64,000 bases of DNA from Quercus robur (taxonomy: Eukaryota; Streptophyta; Magnoliopsida; Fagales; Fagaceae). This document shows, in pieces, positions 52,738 to 63,039 of the stretch. The notes below the pieces were generated by a model, which ran no database searches, had not been told where the DNA came from, and saw nothing but the letters and a program-made list of their open reading frames with translations. The stretch covers positions 14,359,351-14,423,350 of the forward strand of contig NC_065544.1 of assembly GCF_932294415.1 (NCBI RefSeq), given 5' to 3'. Both the position numbers and the translations under genes were made by a program. How positions within the stretch are numbered: the stretch's first letter is position 1; every line of letters begins with the position of its first letter.

Positions 52738-54010
52738 GTTAAATAGTTTGATAGAGTTTTGCTGCATCCTGTCGTAATCTTCAAAGCTTCAAGTGCACAT
52801 GCAGCTGATACAATTGCATTAGTGGAATCAATAGCTGGAATAATGTTTTCTTCACAACCCCCTGTAAACAGTAAGGTGAATCCACTTAAATAACAATTTA
52901 GATATCTGAAACTTTGACTCTGACTTTATTTTTACAATGAATTCTTTTAAATATATGGAAAAAATATTAATCAAAAGCTAAGGTTGTGTTTGGTAACAGT
53001 TTTTATTTTTTATTTTCAAAAACTTGTTTTTGGGAATATAAAGAAAAAAAAATTCTTGTATTTTTGAAATAAAAAACATGTTTGGTTAGATGAAATTAAA
53101 AAAAAAAAAAAGTTTTTTGAAGGAAAAAATAGAAAATACTAAAATATGTTGTTACTAGAATTTGAACTCTAATGCTAACTCATTAAATGAGACAGATTCA
53201 TTAAATTAAATGCGTACTTTCATTGACTTTTGAAAATTTGAAACTGAAAATAGTCTTTTGCATGTTTTTAGTTTCCTTCATAAATTGAGTTTTGAGAACA
53301 GATTTTGTTTTCTGTCCATTTTGGGTTACCAAACAAGTTTTTTAGTTTCAAAAATAGAACATTGTTTTTGGAAATAGAAAATAAGGGAAAAAAAACCGTT
53401 ACCAAACATACCCTAAATACTATTTTCACAAGCATTATCACAATAATAAAGAGATGAAAGCCAAAAAAAAAAATTAAATGATTTTTTAAAAATATATGAT
53501 AACCAAAGAACATCTCATACAAACCACACGGTACTTGGGCATAAAATAGAATGAAAGTTAAGCTTTTGGGGAATTGACATCCCGGGCTATACAATTACAA
53601 ATACCTGGGTAAGAGAATATGTGACTCCTAGAAGGCCAAAAACCTCAGCTCTCTTGACAGCATACAGGATATGGGTAACATAACTACATAAGTGAGATGG
53701 CCAACAACAGAAATCAATATAAAGAAAAAAGTTGGTAAATAACTTTTAAAAAAAAATGTCGGCAAATAAATGCATTCTATTAACCTCATTATAGATCCAC
53801 TTCATGTGCTCTGGGTCATCTGGATCAAAAGTCTTTCCACTATGAACCTACAAATATGATGCATGTTTAGATAACAAAGAGTTAGTATAAAATACACACT
53901 TTGGAAAAGGGAGAGCAAAATGGTGAGTAATTTATTACCTCATCCCACTTGATTAAGTGGGCATATTCAATACAATGAGCAGCAGTTCTAGGAGTTTCAG
54001 CAAGGGTGCA
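52738..54010 (-). pseudogene. NEDD8-activating enzyme E1 (ECR1/UBA3-like) fragment, 4 exons
   Basis: ECR1 is the catalytic subunit that activates the ubiquitin-like protein RUB/NEDD8. Four exons of its middle part remain on the minus strand: 53939-54010 (CTLAETPRTAAHCIEYAHLI), 53785-53847 (VHSGKTFDPDDPEHMKWIYN), 53605-53661 (AVKRAEVFGLLGVTYSLTQ) and 52738-52861 (IIPAIDSTNAIVSAACALEA). The acceptor of the third is AT instead of AG (plus strand 53662-53663). The fourth has two extra bases after VVK. N-terminal and C-terminal parts are absent. Introns are preserved, so this is a genomic segment, and a MITE later entered one intron (52982-53413). Confidence 0.88.
52982..53413. mobile_element. PIF/Harbinger-type MITE (TAA TSD)
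   Basis: TAA flanks both sides (52979-52981, 53414-53416). Ends are GGTTGTGTTTGGTAACAGTT and, reverse-complemented, GGGTATGTTTGGTAACGGTT (17 of 20 agree). It has a T/A-rich interior, 432 bp. It lies in an intron of the ECR1-like fragment, so it inserted there or came along with the captured DNA. Confidence 0.75.
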
Positions 54011-54019
54011 TTAGGGGAA

Positions 54020-54218
54020 CTTTACTTGAGGGGGGAAAAGCCAGATGGTGCACTCAAAGGGGTATGGCCTTCGAAATTTGAAGGGGTGTGGACTAACACA
54101 AAAATTACAGGTTTTCAGCAGACCCCACCTTTTCTTGTATAAACCAAACAATTATGATCATAAAAAATAAAAATAAATAAAAAAAGCCCGGAGAGAGAGA
54201 GAGAGAGAGAGAGCTTAC
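54020..54218. repeat. Junction sequence and (GA)n microsatellite between RING exon 1 and the ECR1 exons
   Basis: A (GA)n run at about 54191-54213 lies a few bases from the RING exon-1 donor. The 54020-54150 stretch (AAGGGGTATGGCCTTCGAAA region) is not recognised and may mark the capture junction. Confidence 0.5.
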
Positions 54219-54310
54219 AGCATATTGGCGTACTGAATATCAGTCTCAAGAACTTTAATGGAATCATGGTAAGAGGGCTTAGCAGCAAGCTGCTGATAGT
54301 AATCCAACAT

Positions 54311-54881
54311 TTCTCTTCACTCTATTTTCTTTTCTCTTTCTACTATGATAGTTCTTGTTAGAATTATGGAATATAAGAACCAATAGTGAGAGATGATCAG
54401 AGACAAAGGAACCCAGAAAGTGGTGGGGGGTCCTATGTATAATCAGTGTACACAAATGAAAAATAAACATAGACTGCTTTTGCACTGCATTAATCTATTC
54501 ATAAACAGAGAAACAAATATGTGTAGAAAGAAATGACAAGTGCATTGATTTGGTGGAAGTTGAAGGCATTTTGATGTAGTAGAAATCCAAAACAGAGGGA
54601 TACTAACAAAAACCCCTGCACAGGCCACTAGGGGGTATTTACAAGACTTCACTTTAATAGTAGATAAGATAGCAAAACACCAGATGGAGTACTGTTGTAA
54701 TCGCTAAAACTAATTGGCAGAATTAACGCTCACGTTAGTAGTTGTTATAACAATACTTTTGTTGCTGAATAACTGAACCTCACTGCAGTGTTGATCTCTT
54801 GAAGATGCAGGAAAGGAAAGATAAGCCCAGAATAATACAAAAATCTGAGCTACCTATTGACAAACATGCAATGAACCTAAA
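54311..54881. other. No gene recognised
   Basis: Mixed-composition sequence between the RING pseudogene start and the end of the PMD gene. Possible upstream region of the captured RING gene. Confidence 0.3.
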
Positions 54882-57212
54882 TCATTCCCGTTTTCTTCTC
54901 CTCACTGGTTCCTTGTCTGGTCTCACCTTGCCTGAAAACAATACAAGCAAATAATAATATGCAATTCGTTTAACTATAAAAAGATCTATAGCTAATTAGT
55001 ATGTAACGAGGTATAGTACCATCACCAGAATGACGCCCTCTATGGCCTCGACGTCCACCAACTAGCTGGCCATGCCCTGCAGCCGGTTCACTCGTGTTGC
55101 TCGCAACACGTGCATTATCCAAGTTCAACCGACTAAGCTCTTCAACAGCTTCCAAGGCAGACATACACTCAATGTGGATCGCGGAACCTGGTTCGCACAT
55201 TGCCAGTATCCTCAAATGTGATTCAACCTTTCACAAGTATTCAAGAGTAGTGTTAGTAGGTTGAACTAAAATATGCTAACCAGAGGACATTTGTAGTAGA
55301 AGAGACATTGTAAACTTACCAAAGTGTCCCAGTATGAGGTTTCTTTTGTAATAAAGCGTCGAGTGATGCGACGAAACCACTTCATATACTCGTCATCGAA
55401 CCCCATCTCCCCCTCAAAGATCGGTGCATTGACAACTTCAGCATGCGCAGCCCATTTAGCAATAGGAGAGGCATGTTCCACAGCCCAATCTTTGTCATGC
55501 TTCCCTTGGAGTGTTATATTGTGCAAATCAGTAGAAGTATTGACATCGACCGGTACGCCCTGCTTCATCCCAAACTGTCGGAGGACACGTTCGGGGTGAT
55601 GGCCCTCAACCACCCAAAAATGTAGAAGCGGCACGGTAGACCTCCATATGTGTTGGCCTGCAGTACAATATGAGGGCAGGGAACCTATCACTGACTTATA
55701 CGGCTCCCACACAATCTACAATGATCCAACAGAGACAAACAGCCATATTAACAATATAGTTAGAAAAAAAGTGTAAAGAATGGGAATGATATATAATACA
55801 AATATGTATCTCTACTCTAAAAAGTATAACTCCAAAAAAAGAAAAAAAAACTTTATTGATGGTTGGGTTGCAAGCGAATTGTAAGTAGAACAATACATGC
55901 CAATGCGGTTTCCAGCAAAGGTACAATACCTGATTTGGCCGTAGCGAAGCAAGTGACATACGATAGGCGCTTAAGACGTGCGTTGCATGTTCTGTGGTGC
56001 ACGTAGCCACTTTCCATCTAGCAAACAACACATACATAACCTTCATATTAGTTACTTACATAATCCCGTGCAAAAAAGTCGTGCGTATGTAAATAATAAG
56101 TATACAAAAACTACATACCTAACAGCAAGTGGACCCGAGGGCAGTGCCTGATGTGGATGCCTCATCATTGGACATATGTGTGGGAACCTGGCATACGCCC
56201 ATATTTGCACCAATAGCAGTGCACCACCAATCTGCTTCGCGGTAGTCTCTGACGCCTTACACAGGTGTCTATATAGCCAACTTAGTGCTGCACTACCCCA
56301 GCTATACTTCTTGCCATTGCTGATTGGATTCAAGAATTGCAGATACATGACCGAGATCCGTTCGCCAGATTTGTCCATAAACAACATACCACCCAACATC
56401 TCTAGTATGTAATACCGAGCGTATTGCTGCACTTGTAAGTCAGTGGCATCAGCCGGTAGAGGGTCATGAAACATTGTCTTGAGCCAAGACAATTTTAACC
56501 TCGCCCCACACAACATAGCCGTGTTTTCATTAGCATGGGGTTCTTTGTCCGGAGGCTTATGGCCTAGCAATTCGTGGCATAAGTTGCCCCATTCCATATT
56601 GGTTTTCCCCACCACTGGCAAGCCTTCTACAGGTACCCCCATAATAACCTCCATGTCTTGTAACGTGATTGTCATCTCACCGTGGGGCAAGTGGAATGAG
56701 TGCGTCTCCGGCCGCCATCTCTCCACCAATGCGGTGATCAATGCATGATCGATCTCTATATTTGGGACGTGTAATAGCCCACCTAACCCCGCATCCGTGA
56801 TATAAGCGGCAACCCGTGGATCTAACCCAACTTCGGGCATACAACTGAATCGATGGCGACAAGTGAGTACACCTGGCCATGCCTACAAATGGAGCAACAT
56901 TATATTAATATAGAATTCAATAACAACGTAATAATTACACATCAAACTTAAACTGACAACATCAATGTATTTTAAGAAAATATTTGTCACTAATAACTTG
57001 AGTATGATTTATATGAGAATAATAACGTGTTTGTTCTTCAAATTCACATACACACTCATCTAGTTAACAATGAGTACAATCTTTTCCTGTAAAATTTTTG
57101 GACAAGTGCATACCTGGCCTGTCGGAGGACCATCCCAAAGCCAACTCGAACGATGCTCTGCTTGCCTCGTCAAGACAGTACAATCACGGGGTCCTGCTGG
57201 ATGCTTGTCCAT
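54882..57212 (-). CDS. Plant mobile domain (PMD) protein, MAIN/PP7-long-form-like, 534 aa, 6 exons
   Basis: PMD proteins such as Arabidopsis MAIN and MAIL1 act in the nucleus in transposon silencing and genome stability; related PMDs occur in transposons. Exons in transcript order are 57114-57212, 56119-56882, 55930-56017, 55320-55715, 55020-55227 and 54882-54931. All borders are AG/GT and phases fit, so the frame is intact. The first exon encodes MDKHPAGPRDCTVLTRQAEH. The PMD starts with VLTCRHRF and RVAAYITDAGLGGLLHV, and includes ITALVERWRPETHSFHLPHG and MTITLQDMEVIMGVPVEGLP. Next come the later PMD blocks (WVVEGHHPERVLRQFGMKQ and YMKWFRRITRRFI) and a basic tail (GGRRGHRGRHSGDG, RRRKRE). 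No phosphatase domain is present despite the usual PP7-long-form database name. It could be a cellular gene or a transposon-borne copy. Confidence 0.88.
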
Positions 57213-58295
57213 ATCTAGCATACATTAAATGTGATTAATGGCCCATTAAGTGACTACTAGCCAAGTACAAACAGTAGTTATGCCAAAATAATATCATAAT
57301 ACAACTATTGCAGAAATGGCTTTAATTGGTGACATGAATGGAACAATTAATTTGAAGCACTAAAGTCAATCCCACTAAGGTATAAAAGTAGCAACATGAA
57401 CCTACTGACAAAGGAAATACTGGCATAGAGGTTATCATCTCAACTTGCTGATATTTCATGGTATTTAAATATCAGAACTGGTTGCAATTCTGCACTTATC
57501 ACCACAATTCATAGAAAGCTGAAAATTAGACTAACAAATATAATTTAAACTAAAAATAAAATACCTTTAGAACTGGTTACACTTCCTTTTACTATTGTTT
57601 CAAATTTTTTTTTTCACAGTACTAAAAAGATTCTCAATGAATTTTCAAGAATGGCGTACAACATGCAAAACACATATATTAAAATCATATATTACAAAGA
57701 GCTGCAATAAAGCAGAGGATTTTATTTTGCTAGTGGTGCTTTGAATCTATACTTCACAACTTCTCTTACTTCTTGGCTTCTATATGTCTTCACAAGCTCA
57801 CGATTTTATTTCTTGCTTGTGATCACATATTACAACAATTGCAAAAAAAAAAAAAAAAAAAAACTCTTAATCTTATATAATTAGTGGGTGCAGACAGTGA
57901 CATAGTGAGAAGGGTTGGTACTTGGTACCCTTTGGCCTTGTGTATGAACTGAAGCCTATATGAAAGGCAATTGGATCATTGTTCTCTTGTGGTGCATGTA
58001 AAGCATGTGTACCACTCAGTGTTTAATAAGTGACACAAAAGTAATATGAGGAGTAAATAGCATTTCGTTGAAAGACATGCAAAATGTTACTTGAAAAGGG
58101 TGCTTTGATACCATCAAAAACTCAGTCTACCAACTATCATCAATTTAATATATGAGGTTCCATGTCATTGTTAGACTTCTGGCTCATAAATGCCAAGACC
58201 GTGAAAGCTTACTCAAATGTTCACATTTTATCCTTGTATGAACTTTCAATTCAAGATAGAAATAAAGATTAGATATGCATCTACATAAATTGCAG
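57213..58295. other. 5' flank of the PMD gene; no further gene recognised
   Basis: AT-rich, with a poly-A run at about 57842-57862. It may include introns of the captured hnRNP-Q-like fragment that follows, but no exon was recognised. Confidence 0.35.
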
Positions 58296-58638
58296 GCAGC
58301 TGTGAATGAACATCCCAATATGAAATGTCAAGGCATGAAGGCGCTGAAGAATACAGAAAAATATGAACTTGATGGTGATCATTCATTTGTTTCTTAATGC
58401 ATTTTACTTTTTTGGAAAAAAATTAAATTAGTCATTCACATTGCTTGGTTTGTTCTGATTTTCAGGCCAAGTTTTGGAGTGTTCTATTGCAAAACCACAG
58501 TCAGATCAAAAGTCTGGAGGATCAAATTCACAGAAGGTAGGACTGCTTCCAAGTTAGCCACCTCGTGTTGGTTATGGTTTGGTTGGTGGTCTCTATGGTG
58601 CTCTTGGTGCAGGATATGGTGCCACAGGCTTTGCACAG
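58296..58638 (+). pseudogene. hnRNP-Q/LIF2-like RNA-binding protein fragment, 2 exons
   Basis: Two exons with correct borders, 58296-58374 (ends ALKNTEKYELDG, the end of an RRM) and 58466-58638 (QVLECSIAKPQSDQKSGGSN, then PPRVGYG and GGLYGALGAGYGATGFAQ). They match the RRM3 end and Gly/Tyr-rich linker of plant hnRNP-Q-like proteins as I recall them. A TAG at 58555-58557 lies where a Tyr is expected. The rest of the gene is missing, and the following donor leads into unrelated sequence. The orientation is opposite to the other captured fragments. Confidence 0.82.
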
Positions 58639-59542
58639 GTGAGTACTGTTTAAATGTGTCACTCTACTCATTTGTGTATGTTCTTTCTTATAAAGGGAAT
58701 ATTTATGTACATAATATCAGTTCTGAGACTTGTTCAGTAACTGTCATGATTTAGGTGTTTTACATGAATATTAATTGTTGCTTTTGTACATTACTTTTAG
58801 ATCATAGCCTGATAAAAGATGTTGGTAGTTCTGATTCAAAAGTTGCAGTCTGTTTTATTGATTTTATTTAAATTTGCATCTCTTTGTGTTTGTGAGGTGG
58901 GTGGAAACTCTTAGGGTGAACATGCTACAAAACCAAATGCTTTCATACAATCCTAATGTACTCAGTTGTGATAAATATAAATAAAAATAAAAATAAAAAA
59001 GCCTGAACTTTCCATTTTTTTGATAGGTAATAAAACTTTTATTGAAAAAATGAACATGGTGTTCATGATGATGAACACTTTGGACATGAAGAAAATAGAA
59101 AAAGCTCAAGAGCTAAAGCTAAAAGCTAACAGATTGTAAACATTTGTGCAAGTTCAAAATCTAGACTCACTCAAGCATTTAATCAAACACCTTGTGAGCA
59201 ACACTTTGAAACTTCAAAATTGAAGTAAAACGAGCCCTCACCTCCGAAACCCACTCACAAATCACATGTTATTACCCCCATAAAATCACAATTATAACAA
59301 CATAGTTCTTACAACCAACTCAAAAGAAACCCATGAAGCAGAAAGAAAAACATAGTTTACCTCTGAGAGAGAAAGCTAGGTGTCAGAGAGAAGAGTGTTA
59401 GACAGGGATCCGGTTAGATAATCTCTGGTTCGTTAATGACAGGGAGAAGGAGAGGCAGAGCTCCGGTGAGAGGGAGAGGGAGGGTGACAGTGAGAAGTTG
59501 AAGTGAGAGGAGATTACATATTTACATGTAAATACATAAAGT
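58639..59542. other. No gene recognised; GA-rich stretch
   Basis: The part at 59360-59515 is purine-rich (GAGAGGGAGAGGGAGGG). A small chance frame on the minus strand at 58864-59109 has no recognised domain. Confidence 0.35.
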
Positions 59543-59565
59543 ACTCGAGATTTCGGAGCTCGAGT
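59543..59565. repeat. Right-hand ACTCGAG dyad
   Basis: ACTCGAG and CTCGAGT are separated by 9 nt, the same layout and spacing as the dyad at 47542-47570. It marks the possible right end of the composite region. Confidence 0.6.
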
Positions 59566-59619
59566 TATATCAGCAAAGACTATCTAATTTCTACCTGTCG
59601 TTTCTTTCGCAAACACTTT

Positions 59620-59800
59620 TTTTTTAAAGAAGGGAGGTGTAAAAAATCCACCGATCCATCGGGTTGGATTGAGTTTTAAGGTTTGGTGTGTGGGGTTAAA
59701 AAATATTTTTTATAGTGAGTTGGATTAGGTTTGGGTCATAAAATTATAAACCCATTAAATCCAATCTGACTTGTTTATATTTAATATATATTTAAAATAT
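59620..59800. mobile_element. hAT-like subterminal sequence (possible 5' end of a hAT element)
   Basis: Words such as GATCCATCGGGTTGGATTG, GGTTTGGGTCATAA and AACCCATTAAATCCAATC give the alternating GGGTT/AACCC pattern common near the ends of plant hAT elements. The hAT transposase at 63040 could belong to the same element, with the MULE at 60491-62406 inserted in between. Confidence 0.3.
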
Positions 59801-60023
59801 ATTATATATTTAATAACTTTTTTTAAAAACCAACTGTACTGCACTAAAAAAATTGGAATGCTTAACGTGTAACACTACACTCTGCAATTCACATGAGTTC
59901 TGAGTCTTCTGACTTCCGATAACTACTGCAAATTGACATGATAACTCATACCATAGAAAAAAGTGAAATGCTTCCCAGACGTGTACAACTTGTACTTTGG
60001 AGACTATGATTATGACTAAAGAG

Positions 60024-60205
60024 TGTTTAATATTTAGTTTCATTTCAATTCCTTAACAAAAAATCAGCCTTTAGAGCACTCTGGAGACTATGACTAGAGA
60101 GTGTTTACTGTTTAGTTCCATTTCAATTTCTTAACAAAAAATCAGCCTTTAGAGTATATACTATCATATATATTATATAATAAAAAATCCAATAGCTCTT
60201 AGTTG

Positions 60206-60237
<32 letters not shown>

Positions 60238-60419
60238 AGTTTAATATTTAGTTTCATTTCAATTCCTTAACAAAAAATCAGCCTTTAGAGCACTCTGGAG
60301 ACTATGACTAGAGAGTGTTTACTGTTTAGTTCCATTTCAATTTCTTAACAAAAAATCAGCCTTTAGAGTATATACTATCATATATATTATATAATAAAAA
60401 ATCCAATAGCTCTTAGTTG

Positions 60420-60453
<34 letters not shown>
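60024..60453. repeat. Nested tandem duplication, two ~215-bp copies
   Basis: Copy 1 (60024-60238) and copy 2 (60239-60453) are almost identical, from GTTTAATATTTAGTTTCATT to a terminal (TA)n. Within each copy an ~88-bp segment ending in AACAAAAAATCAGCCTTTAG is itself present twice in diverged form. The TA run at the copy junction may have promoted slippage. Confidence 0.9.
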
Positions 60454-60465
<12 letters not shown>

Positions 60466-60490
60466 TAAATATATTATATAATTAATAATA

Positions 60491-62406
60491 GATGTAAATG
60501 TTTTTTTCATTCTTATATTTTGGAATCATTTCTATTTTGGTCCTAACATTTTTATTTTATCACTTTTAATCCCTAATCTAATTAACGCTTGTTATTTTAG
60601 TCCTTTCCGTCACTCAATTAACAGAAAAAGCTGACATGACAAACGGAGTGCACTGTTAACACAGTAAATACTGACGTGACGAATAAAATAATAATTATTA
60701 TTATTTATTATTTAATAAATGCCAAGTCAGCATAAAATAATAATAATAAATGTCACCTCAGATTCATGTCAGTTTATAATATTAAATTTTAATTGATCAA
60801 TTTTAAAAAAAATAAAATAAAAACAGAATTAAAATAAAAAAACACATGAATTTAGATCTAACATCCTCTTCATCAAGAACACAGAAGAGCACAACCCAGA
60901 AAAAATCATACAAACCCAGAATATCAAACACAAAGAACACAAGAAAATCAAACTCAGAAAAATCATAAATGAATATTGTACAAAACAAAATCAATCCACA
61001 TATATACATAAACCAAATTAAAAAATAAATAAATAAAACTTGAATTTAGATCTGGTAATTCGTTGGTTTCTCCATCTTCATCTCTCTCTCTCAAACACAG
61101 AAAAGAAACAAAACAAATCTCAAGTTGGGCTTTGAATGTAACAGCAACCCATGAATACAACAATTACAACCAAATCTGAACAAAGTGGAAACCCAGATCA
61201 GCAAAATCATAACTCACAATTACATAGACAAAATTTCAGAACCCAAACCCAAAACTCAACCCAGTTTTTTTTCACCAATTACGTAGAGACAAAACTCAAA
61301 GACATTCAACAATTACACAAAGACAAAACTCAAACCCAAATTTTTTGGCCCCAAACACAAAACTCAACATAGATTTTCTTATGCTTTCTAAGAAACCAAA
61401 CTCATAACTCAAATCCCAAATTGATGAACAAAACCCAAGATTCGAAACTACAAATAGCCACGGATTTAGAGAGAGAGAGAGAGAGTTGGGTTTTTGGCCA
61501 TGGGTTTAGAGAGAAAGAGTTGGGTTTTCGGCCAAGGTTGAGAGAGAGAGGGTCGGGTTTTCGGTCTAAGAGAGTTGGGTTTTGGCTAAGGTTTAGAGAG
61601 AGAGAGAAAGCTGGGTTTTTGGCCATGAATTTAGAGAGAGAGAGAGTTGGGATTTCGACCATGGATTTAGAGAGAGAGAGAGAGCTTACCTTCAACAAAA
61701 ACCACCTTCAGTCACCTCCGATCCAACTTAACCTGAAACCACCATCAGCCACCTCCACCTTCACCTTGAGAGAGCGCTTGAGATTTTCACCGAGAGAAAG
61801 AGAGCTTGGAGATTAGAAATTGATAAATTAGAGATTCTAATTTCTATATTATTCAAAGAGAGAGAGAGCTTGGAGCTTGCAAAAGACTTTTTTATTTATA
61901 TTATTTTTATTTAATTTCTATATTCATTTATGATTTTTCTAAGTTTGATTTTATTGTGTTCTTGTGTTTGATTTTCTGGGTTTGTATGATTTTTTCTGGG
62001 TTGTGTTCTTCTGTGTTCTTGATGAAGAGGATGTTAGATCTAAATTCACGTGTTTTTTATTTTTAATTCTGTTTTTTTTTTTTTTTTTTTTTTTTAAATT
62101 GATCAATTAAAATTTAAAATTCTAAACTGACATGGATCTGAGGTGGCATTTATTATTATTTTATGTTGACTTGGCATTTATTAAATAATAAATAATTTTT
62201 TATTATTATTTTATTCGCCACGTCAGCATTTACTGTGTCAACAGTGCACTCTGTTTGCCACATCAGCTTTTTCTATTAGTTGAGTGACGGAAATGACTAA
62301 AATAATAAGCGTTAATTGGATTAGGGACTAAAAGTGGTAAAATAGAAATGTAGGGACTAAAATAGAAATGACCCCAAAATATAGGGACGAAAAGAGTATT
62401 TACGCC
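60491..62406. mobile_element. Mutator-like element with ~486-bp terminal inverted repeats
   Basis: The left TIR (60491-60976) and right TIR (61921-62406) are long inverted copies. The outer right end reads, reverse-complemented, GGCGTAAATACTCTTTTCGT. The perfect 9-bp TSD TTAATAATA lies at 60482-60490 and 62407-62415. The 944-bp centre has no transposase. It holds a purine-rich tandem stretch (61460-61690) in which GAGAGAG alternates with GTTGGGTTTT(T/C)GGCCA. The element is thus non-autonomous. The arms could pair into a very long stem if transcribed. Confidence 0.92.
61421..61816 (+). repeat. GA-rich tandem repeats in the MULE centre
   Basis: Five to six units of about 40-60 bp combine (GA)n with a TTGGGTTTTCGGCC-type phrase. 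They produce a 131-codon frame with LRERE repeats (and a Leu/Ser-rich one on the other strand) that I do not regard as genes. Confidence 0.7.
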
Positions 62407-62415
62407 TTAATAATA

Positions 62416-63039
62416 AAAAATTCAAAAACCAGCTGTCCAGCACTTGGTTTCCTCCTACCATACATAACATTCTATTAGTTTACAGTCACACAAATGACAA
62501 ACCTAATGACTAATGTGCCGCCTCCCTCTTCCCCTCCCCTATCAGTTTCTCACACAGTCACACTTCACTCCCATTTGAACTCTAACACTCTCTCCCTCTG
62601 CTGAGCCATTGCCGTCCATCAGCTATCATCACCGCCTCGGCCGTAGTTCTATCTTTCCGGTGGTAGCTATCTCTTCCAGTCTCAGGTAAAGTTTCTCAAT
62701 GTTTTCTCTCTCTCACTCACTCTATCTGTTTATCTCTCTTGCTGTGGTGGATCAATGTTTAGCTTTTACTTTGTTGATTTCTTAGTTTTCTTTTGGCTGA
62801 TTTTTAAATGTTTTTGCTTTGTCTCAACCTACAGGTGTATTTCTTACTCTACAATATTTTATCTTGTCGAGTTGCTGTGTCCCTTTCTCTCTATCTTGCT
62901 TTTTAGGTTTGTCTCTGTCTGGCCCTCTCCCTATTGTTTTTACTATTGTTGTTTAGTTATCAGTGTTGTTTGCCTTTAAGTAGTTACATTATACTATTCT
63001 TTGGGTTTTTTTTTTTTTTAAATATATTTATATTTATAG
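62416..63039 (+). other. Leader region of the hAT transposase pseudogene
   Basis: A pyrimidine-rich leader at about 62510-62685 ends at a possible donor (CTCAG|GTAAAG, 62685). A candidate acceptor (TTTATAG) lies directly before the ATG at 63040, so a 5' UTR intron is likely. Confidence 0.45.

Larger units (their letters stand above)
51138..54310 (-). pseudogene. RING-type E3 ubiquitin ligase (AIRP2-like), broken and interrupted by ECR1 exons
   Basis: Recognisable exons on the minus strand are 54219-54310 (MLDYYQQLAAKPSYHDSIKV), 52081-52147 (HSDGKLRMSSSGWRATIKDF), 51473-51709 (LPSLQHL ... EREDECGICLESC) and 51138-51348 (SESCPFCRGTLKRVKSGDL to a TAA stop at 51138-51140). They keep GT-AG borders, so the copy came from genomic DNA, not mRNA. 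The family exon between the first two is missing and ECR1-like exons lie in its place. At least two frameshifts occur in 51473-51709: one after DDKRK, and one inside the RING core just after PNCC, where one extra base puts the MCINCYHDW block out of frame. It is therefore non-functional as a RING ligase. The family match to Arabidopsis AIRP2-type RING proteins is from memory. Confidence 0.85.
47542..59565. mobile_element. Candidate 12-kb composite element carrying a PMD gene and captured gene fragments
   Basis: Related ACTCGAG dyads lie at both ends. Between them are a PMD gene, two related unknown frames, a tandem repeat, and intron-containing broken pieces of three cellular genes in mixed orientation. 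Such a mixture is typical of Pack-MULE-like or other gene-capturing DNA transposons, and PMD domains are known both in cellular genes and in plant transposons. No TSD or transposase was found, and the exact ends are uncertain, so the element itself is inference. Confidence 0.35.

Noticed and set aside
54882..57212. Serine/threonine phosphatase
   Set aside because: The usual database name PP7 long-form homologue is misleading. Only the plant mobile domain is present and there are no phosphatase metal-binding motifs.
61402..61816. Proteins in the centre of the MULE
   Set aside because: Low-complexity frames from GA-rich tandem repeats, open on both strands, without any recognisable domain.
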